Assembly (NCBI RefSeq): GCF_014596975.1
Contig: NZ_JACVXD010000010.1
Coordinates: 1 to 64,000, forward strand
DNA from: Aestuariibaculum marinum
GTDB taxonomy: Bacteria; Bacteroidota; Bacteroidia; Flavobacteriales; Flavobacteriaceae
Length of the DNA stretch: 64,000 nucleotides
Direction: 5' to 3'
The translations under genes were made by a program, and so were the position numbers. Of this stretch, positions 44,824 to 54,797 are shown one piece after another (the first letter of the stretch is position 1; each line of letters opens with the position of its first letter). The notes beneath the pieces were generated by a model that was not told the origin of the DNA, did no database searches, and saw only the letters and a list, made by a program, of their open reading frames with translations.

Positions 44824-45579
44824 TTAATTCACTTTCACTTCTTTAAAATAATTTTGTAATACTCGTACGGCATCGTCAATTTCTTCTTCAGTGTTTTCTC
44901 TGGCATCCTTTAATTCATACTCCCATCCTAAGGCTTCCCATTTATGAATACCTAATTTATGATAAGGTTGTAATTCAATTTTTTCAATGGTTTTATAGTT
45001 TTGGAAATATTCTCCAAGTGCTTGTAATAACTCTGGTTTGTTGGTTATACCAGGAATAAGCACATATCTTAACCACATTGGTTTTCCTGAAGCTTCACGA
45101 TGCTTTGCGAAATTGAATGTTGTTTCTTTATTTTTTACACCTGTTAATGCCTCAAATCCTTCTTCAGTCATGTGTTTTATATCTAACATCACTAAATCGG
45201 CGTAGCTATCAAGTAATTCTTCTGTAAAATGATTTAAGATGCGTCCGTTGGTATCGATATTGGTATGGATACCTTCTTCCTTTAATCGTTTAAAAAAAGG
45301 AATTAAAGCTTTAGACTGCAATAATGGCTCTCCGCCCGAAACCGTAACACCACCTTTTTTTCCAAAATAAGGTTTTACTTTTAGCGCCATTTGAACCAAA
45401 TCTTGAATGTGATATTCCTCTCCACCATGGGTATCTATAGTATCCGGGTTATGGCAATATTGGCATTTTAATTTACAGCCCTGTAAAAATACAACCATAC
45501 GAATACCTGGACCATCATGAGTTCCGAAGGATTCAACAGAGTGAACATTTAATATATTATCTTGATAGTGTAGAGACAT
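44824..45579 (-). CDS. pflA: Pyruvate formate-lyase activating enzyme
   Basis: This 251-aa radical-SAM enzyme generates the glycyl radical on PFL. The CxxxCxxC cluster motif is GCKLKCQYCHNPDT near residue 32, preceded by the activase signature HSVESFGTHDGPGIRMVVFLQGC. SAM-binding GGVTVSGGEPLLQ lies near 78. The length equals that of E. coli PflA, and it has no extra ferredoxin-like domain, as expected for the PFL activase rather than other glycyl-radical activases. It lies 84 bp after pflB. Confidence 0.95.
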   Translation of the reverse strand: MSLHYQDNILNVHSVESFGTHDGPGIRMVVFLQGCKLKCQYCHNPDTIDTHGGEEYHIQDLVQMALKVKPYFGKKGGVTVSGGEPLLQSKALIPFFKRLKEEGIHTNIDTNGRILNHFTEELLDSYADLVMLDIKHMTEEGFEALTGVKNKETTFNFAKHREASGKPMWLRYVLIPGITNKPELLQALGEYFQNYKTIEKIELQPYHKLGIHKWEALGWEYELKDARENTEEEIDDAVRVLQNYFKEVKVN

Positions 45580-45663
45580 AACCTTTTAAGAATACCTGAA
45601 AGAAAGGTGTTTTGTCGACGCTTTCTCCCAGGTATTTCTGACTTAAATTGATATTAAAAAAGT

Positions 45664-47889
45664 TTACATGGATTCATGGAAAGAACGTGTAATAACTTCC
45701 AGTTGCTGTTCTTTTGTTAATCTTACAAAGTTTACAGCATATCCTGAAACACGAATGGTTAACTGTGGATACTCTTCTGGATGCTCCATCGCATCGATAA
45801 GGGTTTCCTTATTTAGCACATTAATATTAACGTGGTGTGCACCTTTAGAAAAATAACCATCTAAAATTGTTGTTAGATTCTCTATTCTTGTTTCTTCATT
45901 GTGTCCTAATGATTTTGGAACAATAGAGAAGGTATTTGAAATACCATCCTGAGAATCTTCATAATTAATTTTAGCTACAGAATTTAACGATGCAATAGCG
46001 CCTTTAGAATCTCTACCATGCATTGGGTTTGCTCCTGGTGCAAAAGGCACTCCTTTAGCTCTACCATCTGGTGTTGCTCCTGTTTTCTTACCGTAAACCA
46101 CGTTAGATGTAATGGTTAATACCGATAAGGTTGGCTCTGCATCTTTATATACAGCTAACTGTTTTAATTCGTTATTAAAATCGGCTACGGCATTAGCTGC
46201 TAAAGCATCTACACGGTCATCGTCGTTACCGTAGCAAGGGAATTCACCTTCAATTTTAAAATCGACAGTTAATCCTTCTTCGTTTCTAATAGGTTTTACT
46301 TTAGCATATTTAATAGCTGATAATGAATCGGCAACAATGGATAAACCTGCAATACCGTAAGCAATGTTAATACTTGGATTGGTATCAATTAAGGCCATTT
46401 GTGCTTTTTCGTAATAGTATTTATCGTGCATGTAGTGAATAATATTCATAGAATCGTTATACACTCGTGCCACTTGTTTCATCGCTACTTTAAAGTTAGC
46501 CATAACTGTTTCGAAATCTAAATACTCTCCTTCTAACGGAGCAATACCATCAACCATTTGAGTTCCGGTAATTTCACAACGTCCTTCGTTAATAGCTAAT
46601 AATAAAGTTTTGGCTAAATTGGTTCTTGCTCCAAAGAACTGGATTGATTTACCAATAGTTTGGTGAGATACACAACAAGCGATTCCGTAGTCATCACTTC
46701 CTCTGCTTTTACGCATTAAGGCATCATTTTCAAACTGAATCGATGACGTATCAATCGCTACTTTAGAACAGAAATCTTTAAAGTTTTGTGGTAAATCATC
46801 AGACCAAAGAATCGTCATATTTGGTTCTGGTGAAGGCCCAAGGTTGTACAATGTATTTAAGAAACGGAATGACGTTTTAGTCACTTTAGTTCTTCCGTCT
46901 TCAAACATACCACCAATTGCTTCGGTTACCCAAGTTGGATCTCCTGCAAAAATCTCGTCGTAAGCTCCCATTCTTAAGTGACGAACTACACGTAATTTCA
47001 TTACGAACTGATCGATATACTCTTGTGCTTCCTGTTCAGTAATAAGTCCTTCTTCTAAATCATTTTGAATATATATATCTAAGAATGTAGACACGTTACC
47101 TAAAGACATCGCTGCTCCATCTTGTTCTTTAACAGCAGCCAAGTAAGCCATATAAGTCCATTGTACAGCCTCTTTAGCTGTTTCAGCAGGACGACTTAAA
47201 TCTAAATCGTATTTAGCTCCTAAAACAATCATGTCTTTAAGCGCTCTGATTTGCTCTGCTACTTCTTCACGTAAACGAATAACAGCATCGGTCATTGGAC
47301 CATTAATATTAGCTAAATCTGCTTTTTTGGTCTCAATTAAATAGTTAATACCATATAAAGCGACTCTTCTGTAATCTCCAATAATTCTACCTCTGGCGTA
47401 GTTATCAGGTAACCCTGTTAAAAATCCTAATGAACGGTATTTTTTAATTTCGGCGTTATAAGCATCGAAAACACCATCGTTATGTGTTTTAACATACTTA
47501 GAAAATAATTCGGTTAATACCTCGCTTGGTTGTAAATCATGTTCTGAAAGTGCCTTTTGAACCACTTTAAACCCTCCAAAAGGTTTCATAGTACGTTTTA
47601 GCAACTCATCGGTTTGTAACCCAACAATAACTTCATTTTCTCTATCGATATATCCTGCATTAAAGGCACTAATTGTTGAAATAGTGTCGGTATCTACAGA
47701 ACGAACCCCATTGTGCTGACGTTCTTCCTGAATAGCTTGCTTACAAACATCCCATAATTTGAGTGTTCTTTCGCTAGGTCCTACTAAAAATTGATCTGTT
47801 CCATGATAAGGTGTGATGTTTTGTAATACAAAATCTCTAACATTGACTTGTTTTGTCCAAATTCCACCTTTTAAACTTTTTGTTTCCAT
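45664..47889 (-). CDS. pflB: Pyruvate formate-lyase (formate C-acetyltransferase)
   Basis: This 741-aa oxygen-sensitive glycyl-radical enzyme converts pyruvate and CoA to acetyl-CoA and formate. The paired catalytic cysteines are in [14 protein letters not shown] (near 405), and the radical glycine is in the C-terminal [20 protein letters not shown]. Segments such as [24 protein letters not shown] are typical of true PFL rather than of diol dehydratases. It heads an operon with pflA and two transporter genes and shows the organism can ferment or grow at low oxygen. An FNR-like site lies upstream. Confidence 0.96.
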   Translation of the reverse strand: METKSLKGGIWTKQVNVRDFVLQNITPYHGTDQFLVGPSERTLKLWDVCKQAIQEERQHNGVRSVDTDTISTISAFNAGYIDRENEVIVGLQTDELLKRTMKPFGGFKVVQKALSEHDLQPSEVLTELFSKYVKTHNDGVFDAYNAEIKKYRSLGFLTGLPDNYARGRIIGDYRRVALYGINYLIETKKADLANINGPMTDAVIRLREEVAEQIRALKDMIVLGAKYDLDLSRPAETAKEAVQWTYMAYLAAVKEQDGAAMSLGNVSTFLDIYIQNDLEEGLITEQEAQEYIDQFVMKLRVVRHLRMGAYDEIFAGDPTWVTEAIGGMFEDGRTKVTKTSFRFLNTLYNLGPSPEPNMTILWSDDLPQNFKDFCSKVAIDTSSIQFENDALMRKSRGSDDYGIACCVSHQTIGKSIQFFGARTNLAKTLLLAINEGRCEITGTQMVDGIAPLEGEYLDFETVMANFKVAMKQVARVYNDSMNIIHYMHDKYYYEKAQMALIDTNPSINIAYGIAGLSIVADSLSAIKYAKVKPIRNEEGLTVDFKIEGEFPCYGNDDDRVDALAANAVADFNNELKQLAVYKDAEPTLSVLTITSNVVYGKKTGATPDGRAKGVPFAPGANPMHGRDSKGAIASLNSVAKINYEDSQDGISNTFSIVPKSLGHNEETRIENLTTILDGYFSKGAHHVNINVLNKETLIDAMEHPEEYPQLTIRVSGYAVNFVRLTKEQQLEVITRSFHESM

Positions 47890-47935
47890 TTTATGCCTGG
47901 TTAAATATTATAATAATCATTTATTTAAGCTACTT

Positions 47936-47979
47936 CAAAAGTAGAAACAAGACACTTCTAAAAAGATGACAATTATCAT
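47936..47979 (-). promoter_or_regulatory. pflB promoter with CRP/FNR-like activator site
   Basis: On the minus strand a -7 element TACTTTTG (47943-47936) lies about 50 bases before pflB and has no -33 TTTG. The 14-bp dyad ATGAC-AATT-ATCAT (47966-47979) is centred 29.5 bp upstream of the -7 edge, close to -41.5 from the start site, the normal position for a class II FNR/CRP activator. The rest of the 417-base gap (47890-48306) is AT-rich; I see no gene in it, only presumed promoters of pflB and the divergent sulfatase. Confidence 0.6.
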
Positions 47980-48306
47980 AAAACCTATAAGCATCAGCAC
48001 TTTGGAATCAAAATTATTAACGAAAACGTTTGAATTAACTTCAATAAAAAATGAATAATTTACACTTTTATTCATTTTGCTTCAGAAAGAACAACATCCT
48101 ATAATTTACACCTCATATTATTCATACTTTCGCAAAAAATCATTAGTTTTTCATAAAAATTAACAGATATAATAATTTTTTTAATAAAGTTGTTTAGGAC
48201 TCCATAATAAACATTGGTCTAAAAAAATATGAAATCTGAGTTTTAATTTTAATTTTAGTCGCTATTATATTTTTAACCGAAAACCTAAAAACTTAATTGA
48301 ATTAAA

Positions 48307-50154
48307 ATGCATTTTATTTCAAATTCTTTAAAAAACTATTTCTCAGTCATTTTGGTTTTAACCGGAATGCACCTTTTTGCCCAATCTTCTAAAAAACCTA
48401 ACGTTATTGTCATTTATACCGACGACCAAGGCGCTATCGATTTAGGTAGCTATGGCGCAAACGATATTTATTCACCAAATATCGACCAGCTGGCACAGGA
48501 AGGAACTCGATTTACTCAAGCTTACGTTGCCGCACCTGTTTGCGCGCCATCAAGAGCTGCTTTACTTACTGGACGCTACCCTCAAAACGCAGAGTTAACC
48601 GGCAATACCTCGGCTGAGCCGGGAAGTTCAGGGCTTCCTGCAGAGCAGTATACTTTAGCTGAGTTATTTAAAGATAATGGTTATAAAACAGGACACATCG
48701 GAAAATGGCATTTAGGAATGAATGAAGCTTCGAGTCCGAATGGACAAGGGTTTGATTATTCCTTCGGACACCTGAGAGGTTGTATCGATAATTATTCTCA
48801 CTTTTTTTACTGGGAAGGTCCTAATACGCACGATTTATATGAAAATGGAAAAGAAGTGTTTTATGACGGGCAATACTTTCCAGATTTGGCTTCCGATAAG
48901 GCTATAAATTATGTTGAAGAACATAAAGATGAACCGTTTTTTATGTACTACGCCATAAATATGCCGCATTATCCCTACCAACCTACTCAAAAATGGCGCG
49001 ATTACTATAAAAACATGGAAAAGCCGCGTGGCGACTACGCGGCCTTTATTTCAACCATTGATGAACGCATCGGATTTTTAATAGATAAATTAGATGATTT
49101 AGGTATACGTGAAAATACCATTATTATTTATCAATCTGATAATGGCTATTCAACCGAAACCCGAGCATTTGGTGGCGGTGGCAATGCTGGACCTTACCGA
49201 GGAGCAAAAAGTAGTTTATTTGAAGGCGGTATCAGGCTCCCAACAATTATCAGCTGGAAAAATCATTTACCTGAAAACATTGTAAACGATGAATTTTTAA
49301 TGAACATTGACTGGATGCCTACACTGGCTAAACTTTGTAAGCTTGATAAAATTGAAACCGAAATTGATGGTATCGATATGTCTGGAATGATTAAACATCC
49401 AAATACGGCTTCAAAAAGAACCTCCGCTTTCTGGAAATACGGTAAGCAATGGGTAGTTAGAAAAGACAACTGGAAACTTATTGGCTTCCCGAAAGATACT
49501 TCTCACAAAGGCGAATTAAACTTAGAGGAAGACGCCCTGTTTTTGTCTGATTTAAGTCAGGATGTTTCTGAAATGACCAACCTTGCATCAAAATACCCGG
49601 AAAAAGTAAAGGAACTAACTCAGGAATTTTTAAAATGGAAACACGGCCACGAAGAAGATATTCCTAAGAAAATAGAAAAAGTATCTAATTTAGCCGCTGG
49701 CTCAACTATTAAAGCAACATCAGCGCTTAACCCTTCATACAACAATGCTGATTTATTAATTGATGGCAAATTAGGCTATACCGATTATGCCTCAGGACAA
49801 TGGGTTGGTCAGGAAGGTAAGAACTTAGAGTTCATTATTAATTTAAATACTGAAAAAGCGATAAAAAGTATTAGTGTTAATTCGCTTATCAATTCCGGTA
49901 ACTGGATATTTCCTGTTAACGCTATGGAAATTAGCTTTTCAGACGATGGCAAAACATTCAATTCTTCAAAAGACATAAAAAGAGTAGAAAATAAAGCCAA
50001 AACAGAAAATTCAACTGAGCGTTTAACAATAAATGTGGACAAAAAAAGTCGATTCATCAAAGTTAAAGTTGAAGGTATTGGCAACTGTCCTAAGGGCCAC
50101 CCCGGTGCTGGATTTCCTGCATGGTTCTTTATAGACGAAATTATTGTAGAATAA
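48307..50154 (+). CDS. Secreted sulfatase with C-terminal discoidin-like domain
   Basis: This 615-aa protein has a signal peptide (residues 1-26, ending FAQ), a sulfatase domain (about 30-460) and a C-terminal F5/8-type carbohydrate-binding-like domain (about 475-610). Metal-binding TDDQG is near 38. The formylglycine site C79-A-P-S-R83 is of the cysteine type, so it needs a formylglycine-generating enzyme. GKWHLGM, a further metal-site region (YQSDNGYS) and the FEGGIRLPTI motif are present. It presumably desulfates a marine polysaccharide, but no SusCD pair or glycoside hydrolase is adjacent. Confidence 0.9.
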   Translation: MHFISNSLKNYFSVILVLTGMHLFAQSSKKPNVIVIYTDDQGAIDLGSYGANDIYSPNIDQLAQEGTRFTQAYVAAPVCAPSRAALLTGRYPQNAELTGNTSAEPGSSGLPAEQYTLAELFKDNGYKTGHIGKWHLGMNEASSPNGQGFDYSFGHLRGCIDNYSHFFYWEGPNTHDLYENGKEVFYDGQYFPDLASDKAINYVEEHKDEPFFMYYAINMPHYPYQPTQKWRDYYKNMEKPRGDYAAFISTIDERIGFLIDKLDDLGIRENTIIIYQSDNGYSTETRAFGGGGNAGPYRGAKSSLFEGGIRLPTIISWKNHLPENIVNDEFLMNIDWMPTLAKLCKLDKIETEIDGIDMSGMIKHPNTASKRTSAFWKYGKQWVVRKDNWKLIGFPKDTSHKGELNLEEDALFLSDLSQDVSEMTNLASKYPEKVKELTQEFLKWKHGHEEDIPKKIEKVSNLAAGSTIKATSALNPSYNNADLLIDGKLGYTDYASGQWVGQEGKNLEFIINLNTEKAIKSISVNSLINSGNWIFPVNAMEISFSDDGKTFNSSKDIKRVENKAKTENSTERLTINVDKKSRFIKVKVEGIGNCPKGHPGAGFPAWFFIDEIIVE

Positions 50155-50156
50155 TA

Positions 50157-51740
50157 ATGAAGCCACCTAAACAAAATATGAATGCTTTTAAATTATTATT
50201 TACTTTAAGTTTTGCTTGTCTATTAGTCAATTGTAATTCTTCAAAAAAGGAAGAAAAAACCGAAAGGCCAAACATTTTATTTATCATGTCCGACGACCAT
50301 ACCTCTCAAGCTTGGGGTATTTATGGCGGGGTTTTAAAAGATTATGTTCAGAATACAAATATTGAACGGCTTGGTGACCAAGGTATGGTTTTAAACAACG
50401 CCTTTTGTACCAATTCCATTTGTGTACCCAGTAGAGCAACTATTCTTAGCGGGCAATACAGTAATAAAAATGGTGTATATACATTAAGTGACGCCTTGCA
50501 TTCCGATAGTTTAAACGTTGCTAAAGTGTTACAAAAAAGTGGTTATCAAACCGCTATTATCGGGAAATGGCATTTAAAAGACGAGCCTTCAGGATTTGAT
50601 TATTACAATATTTTGCACGATCAAGGACGCTACTGGGATCCTATTTTAAGGACTGCTGAAAATTTTAATAAGCCTGCCGAAGCATGGGATGTTCACAAAG
50701 GCTTTTCAACCGATGTCATTACCCAACTATCTTTAGACTGGCTGAATCAAAGAGATAAAGACAAGCCTTTTATGCTCATGACGCATTTTAAGGCTACTCA
50801 TGAACCTTTCGATTTTCCGGAGCGCTATAATCACCTGTATGAAAACATTGAAATTCCGGAGCCTGAATCTTTATTAGATTTTTCACCAGAAACTACGGGG
50901 CGTTCTATTATTGGTCAAAAACTGGAAAATTTAAGCTGGCGCTATGAGCAGGCTTCAAACGATCCAAAAAACTGGTGGTGCCATTACCCCGGCCTACCAT
51001 TTTACACCAAAGGCATGGATAGCATAACTGCCAGAAAAGCAACTTATCAAAAGTTCATAAAAGACTTTATGCGTTCTGGTGCTGCTATTGATGATAATAT
51101 TGGAAAGATTCTGGACTATTTAGAGGCATCTGATTTAGCCGAAAACACCATTGTTATTTACACCGCAGACCAAGGGTACTTTTTAGGTGAGCACGGCTTT
51201 TTCGATAAACGTTTAATTTACGAAGAATCGCTTCGTATGCCTTTTGTTATTCGTTATCCAAAAGAAATTGAAGCCGGCGGTCGTTTAGATGACATTATTT
51301 TAAACATTGACTTCGCTGCCTTATTTGCTGATTATGCTGGAGTTCAGCAACCGGAATCATTCCAAGGAAGAAGCTTCAGAGAGAATCTCAAAGGGCGTAC
51401 ACCTGAAGACTGGAGAACCTCAGCGTACTACAGATACTGGACCAATCACCCGGAAAGACCAGGGCATTTTGGAATTAGAAATAAACGTTACAAACTGGCC
51501 TTATTTTACGGTCAGTCACTAGATATGACAGGCTCTTCAAAAGAAACTACCGAACCGGCATGGGAGTTTTACGATTTAGAAAAAGATCCAAAAGAAAATC
51601 ATAATGCTTACAACAACACAGAATATCAAGACATTATCAAAGACATGAAAGTTGAATTGATAAAACAGCGTGAAGCCGTTGAGGACACTGATGAACAATA
51701 CCCAACCATGCAGAAGATTTTCAAAACACACTGGAATTAA
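50157..51740 (+). CDS. Sulfatase lipoprotein
   Basis: This 527-aa sulfatase has a lipoprotein signal with lipobox VNC (Cys26 from this start). Active-site motifs: MSDDHTSQ near 44, formylglycine site C89-V-P-S-R93, IIGKWHLKDE near 135 and YTADQGYFLGEHGFFDKRLIYEESLRMPF near 325-355. The last is typical of N-acetylglucosamine-6-sulfatase/S1_11-like enzymes, so an aminosugar sulfate is possible. The start is 3 bases after the previous stop codon, so the two sulfatases are translationally coupled. ATG 50178 is an alternative that shortens the leader by seven residues. Confidence 0.88.
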   Translation: MKPPKQNMNAFKLLFTLSFACLLVNCNSSKKEEKTERPNILFIMSDDHTSQAWGIYGGVLKDYVQNTNIERLGDQGMVLNNAFCTNSICVPSRATILSGQYSNKNGVYTLSDALHSDSLNVAKVLQKSGYQTAIIGKWHLKDEPSGFDYYNILHDQGRYWDPILRTAENFNKPAEAWDVHKGFSTDVITQLSLDWLNQRDKDKPFMLMTHFKATHEPFDFPERYNHLYENIEIPEPESLLDFSPETTGRSIIGQKLENLSWRYEQASNDPKNWWCHYPGLPFYTKGMDSITARKATYQKFIKDFMRSGAAIDDNIGKILDYLEASDLAENTIVIYTADQGYFLGEHGFFDKRLIYEESLRMPFVIRYPKEIEAGGRLDDIILNIDFAALFADYAGVQQPESFQGRSFRENLKGRTPEDWRTSAYYRYWTNHPERPGHFGIRNKRYKLALFYGQSLDMTGSSKETTEPAWEFYDLEKDPKENHNAYNNTEYQDIIKDMKVELIKQREAVEDTDEQYPTMQKIFKTHWN

Positions 51741-51762
51741 TTCAATTCAAATTATAAAAAGC

Positions 51763-51793
51763 AAAAAGGTCAGGAACGCATTCCTGACCTTTT
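51763..51793. terminator. Bidirectional terminator
   Basis: A 13-bp perfect stem (AAAAGGTCAGGAA / TTCCTGACCTTTT) with a 4-nt loop lies between the convergent sulfatase and ppdK genes. Confidence 0.9.
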
Positions 51794-51832
51794 CTAATTT
51801 AAAACATAATCAACTCTAGTATAAAAAATATA

Positions 51833-54568
51833 CTAAACTCTTCTTTCTGCTTTTATGGTGGCTTGCGCCGATACTAATCTGGCAATTGGTACTCTAAATG
51901 GCGAACAACTTACGTAATTCATTCCTGTATTATAACAGAATTCTACTGAGCTTGGTTCTCCCCCATGCTCGCCACAAATACCAACTTTTAAATTAGGTTT
52001 TATACTTCTACCTCGTTCGGTTCCTAGTTTTACTAATTGCCCAACACCTTCCTGATCAAGCACTTCAAAAGGATCGACTTTTAAAATACCTTTTTGAATG
52101 TAAATTGGCAGGAACTTACCGGCATCATCTCTGGAGTAACCAAAAGTCATCTGGGTTAAATCGTTTGTCCCGAAAGAGAAGAAATCGGCGTGTTCTGCAA
52201 TTTTATCAGCTAGCAATGCAGCTCTTGGCACTTCGATCATGGTTCCAACAGAATACTCAACCTTATCATTTCGTTCTTCAAAAATAATCTTCGCTGTATC
52301 TCTAATAATACATTCCTGAGTGATAAATTCATCAACTGTACCTACCAACGGCACCATAATTTCTGGTTTACAGGTAATACCGCGTTCTTTTAAATTAAGC
52401 GCCGCTTCTATAATGGCACGGGTTTGCATTTCTGTAATTTCAGGATAGGTATTTCCTAAGCGGCAGCCACGATGACCCAACATAGGGTTGAACTCTTCCA
52501 GCTCGGCTACTTTATTTTTAACTGCTTGAAGCGGAATATGCATTTCCTCTGCCAGTTCTTTCTGCGTCGCTAACTGATGAGGCACAAATTCGTGTAATGG
52601 TGGATCTAATAATCTAATGGTAACCGGAAGGCCTTCCATCGCTTCAAAGATGCCTTCAAAGTCAGTACGTTGCATTGGTAGTAAATCCTGTAATGCTTGT
52701 TTACGCCCTTTAACGGTATCGGCAAGAATCATTTCGCGCATGGCTTTAATTCTATCGACTTCAAAAAACATGTGCTCTGTTCTGGTAAGTCCGATACCTT
52801 CAGCACCAAAGGCTCTGGCTATTTTGGCATCTTTTGGTGTGTCGGCATTGGTACGTACTTTCATTTTAGCATACTTATTAGACAGCTTCATGATTTCTGC
52901 AAATTCTCCGCTTAATTCGGGTTCTACCGTTTCTACTTTGCCTTCAATAATATTTCCGGTAGATCCGTTTAAAGAAATCCAATCGCCTTCATGATATTCA
53001 TGTCCATCAACCGTTAAGGTTCGTGCTTTATAATTTATTTTTAAAGCCCCTGCACCCGAAATACAGCATTTACCCATACCACGAGCCACAACGGCTGCGT
53101 GAGAGGTCATTCCGCCTCGAGCGGTTAAAATACCTTTGGCAATATGCATACCTTCTAAATCCTCGGGAGAGGTTTCAATACGTACCAGAATACTGCTTTT
53201 AAACTTGGCAGCTTCATCAGCGAAAAATACAATTTTACCAGTTGCTGCTCCAGGTGATGCTGGTAACCCCTGAGCAATTACATGAGCACGTTTTAAAGCT
53301 TTTGTATCGAATACCGGGTGAAGTAATTCATCTAACTTGTTAGGTTCAATTCTAAGTAGCGCTTCTTTTTCATCTATTAAACCTTCATTTAATAAATCCA
53401 TGGCAATTTTAACCATTCCCGCTCCGGTACGCTTACCATTTCTGGTTTGTAAAATCCATAATTTACCTTCCTGAATAGTGAACTCCATATCCTGCATATC
53501 GCGGTAATGCTTTTCAAGTTTTTGTTGATAGCCATCGAGTTCTTTAAATAAACCTGGCATCACTTCTTCCAGAGATGGATAATTTTCCTTTCTATCTTCT
53601 TCCGAAATCTGTGCCAGTTCAGCCCAGCGTTTAGAACCTAAAACAGTAATTTGCTGTGGCGTTCTTACTCCGGCAACCACATCTTCACCTTGTGCATTAA
53701 TTAAATATTCGCCATTGAATACATTTTCACCAGTTCCGGCATCACGGGTAAAACAAACACCTGTTGCAGAACCATTTCCCATATTACCATACACCATGGC
53801 TTGCACATTTACAGCGGTACCCCAATCGGCTGGATACCCATTCATATTTCTGTAATACACTGCACGATCGCCATTCCAGCTATTAAAAACCGCTATAATG
53901 GCGCCCCAAAGTTGTTCCCAAGGATTGGTTGGAAAACTATGTCCGGTTTGTTTTTTAACAGCATCTTTGAAATCGTATACCAAATCTTTTAAATCCTGAA
54001 CGGTAAATTCGGTATCTAACTGAATGCCGCGTTTGCCTTTTAGGTTTTCCATGATTTCTTCAAAAGGATCGATATCGTCTTTTGAAGCAGGTTTCATTCC
54101 TAAAACCACACCGCCATACATTTGAATAAAACGACGGTAGGAATCCCAGGCAAACTGTTCGTTATTTGTTTTTTCGGCTAAGCCCAAAACTACTTCATCA
54201 TTCAATCCTAAATTTAGAACCGTATCCATCATACCTGGCATAGAAACCCGCGCTCCCGAACGCACAGATACCAACAATGGATTTTCCTTGTCGCCAAACC
54301 GGCTACCCATTAAAATTTCAATATTTGTTATTGAGGCTTCAACTTCGTCTCTTATCATATCAATAACCGCGACTTCTCCCAGTAAATTATACTCGGTACA
54401 AACCTCGGTTGTTATTGTAAATCCTGGTGGTACAGGTATACCAATGGCACTCATTTCCGCCAAATTTGCGCCTTTACCTCCTAAAAGATTCTTCATTTTA
54501 CTGTTTCCGTCCGCAACCTTATTACCAAACCGGTAAACTCTGGTTTTTTCTGCTTCAAGTAATTCCAT
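51833..54568 (-). CDS. ppdK: Pyruvate, phosphate dikinase
   Basis: This 911-aa cytoplasmic enzyme interconverts pyruvate + ATP + phosphate and PEP + AMP + pyrophosphate. The N-terminal ATP-binding domain (KNLLGGKGANLAEMSAIGIPVPPGFTIT) is followed by the swivelling phosphohistidine domain with GGMTSHAAVVARGMGKCCISG (near 450) and the PEP/pyruvate TIM barrel with SFGTNDLTQMTFGYSRDD and GICGEHGGEPSSVEFC, including the catalytic Cys near the C-terminus. Length and all motifs match bacterial PPDK. In an anaerobe-capable cell it can save pyrophosphate energy or feed gluconeogenesis. Its promoter resembles that of pflB. The stop codon is TAG. Confidence 0.96.
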   Translation of the reverse strand: MELLEAEKTRVYRFGNKVADGNSKMKNLLGGKGANLAEMSAIGIPVPPGFTITTEVCTEYNLLGEVAVIDMIRDEVEASITNIEILMGSRFGDKENPLLVSVRSGARVSMPGMMDTVLNLGLNDEVVLGLAEKTNNEQFAWDSYRRFIQMYGGVVLGMKPASKDDIDPFEEIMENLKGKRGIQLDTEFTVQDLKDLVYDFKDAVKKQTGHSFPTNPWEQLWGAIIAVFNSWNGDRAVYYRNMNGYPADWGTAVNVQAMVYGNMGNGSATGVCFTRDAGTGENVFNGEYLINAQGEDVVAGVRTPQQITVLGSKRWAELAQISEEDRKENYPSLEEVMPGLFKELDGYQQKLEKHYRDMQDMEFTIQEGKLWILQTRNGKRTGAGMVKIAMDLLNEGLIDEKEALLRIEPNKLDELLHPVFDTKALKRAHVIAQGLPASPGAATGKIVFFADEAAKFKSSILVRIETSPEDLEGMHIAKGILTARGGMTSHAAVVARGMGKCCISGAGALKINYKARTLTVDGHEYHEGDWISLNGSTGNIIEGKVETVEPELSGEFAEIMKLSNKYAKMKVRTNADTPKDAKIARAFGAEGIGLTRTEHMFFEVDRIKAMREMILADTVKGRKQALQDLLPMQRTDFEGIFEAMEGLPVTIRLLDPPLHEFVPHQLATQKELAEEMHIPLQAVKNKVAELEEFNPMLGHRGCRLGNTYPEITEMQTRAIIEAALNLKERGITCKPEIMVPLVGTVDEFITQECIIRDTAKIIFEERNDKVEYSVGTMIEVPRAALLADKIAEHADFFSFGTNDLTQMTFGYSRDDAGKFLPIYIQKGILKVDPFEVLDQEGVGQLVKLGTERGRSIKPNLKVGICGEHGGEPSSVEFCYNTGMNYVSCSPFRVPIARLVSAQATIKAERRV

Positions 54569-54605
54569 AGTACTATCTCATTTAGTTAGACACTTTAGTG
54601 TGTCA

Positions 54606-54649
54606 TAAAAGTACTTCATACAGATGGCCATTTAAATGATATAAATCAT
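54606..54649 (-). promoter_or_regulatory. ppdK promoter with CRP/FNR-like activator site
   Basis: On the minus strand the -7-like TACTTTTA (54613-54606) lacks a good -33 element. The perfect dyad ATGAT-ATAA-ATCAT (54636-54649) is centred 29.5 bp upstream of its edge. Spacing and sequence are the same as in front of pflB, which suggests activation by the same CRP/FNR-family regulator. Confidence 0.6.
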
Positions 54650-54728
54650 ATTATAATCTATTAAATTTTATTATCAATACATTTATTGACATACCTTTGT
54701 AACAGGCATGAATTTTGCCATTGAAAAC

Positions 54729-54758
54729 AAAAATGATTCAAATTTGAAAATCATTTTT
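54729..54758. repeat. 10-bp inverted repeat upstream of the acyl-CoA ligase gene
   Basis: Perfect arms AAAAATGATT and AATCATTTTT are separated by 10 bases (CAAATTTGAA, itself containing the palindrome CAAATTTG). It ends 39 bases before the ligase ATG, where a promoter or operator would be expected. There is no T-run typical of a terminator on the plus strand beyond the arm itself. Confidence 0.45.
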
Positions 54759-54797
54759 AATTCTTTATTTTGCAGTACCAGAAACTAAGACTAAATA

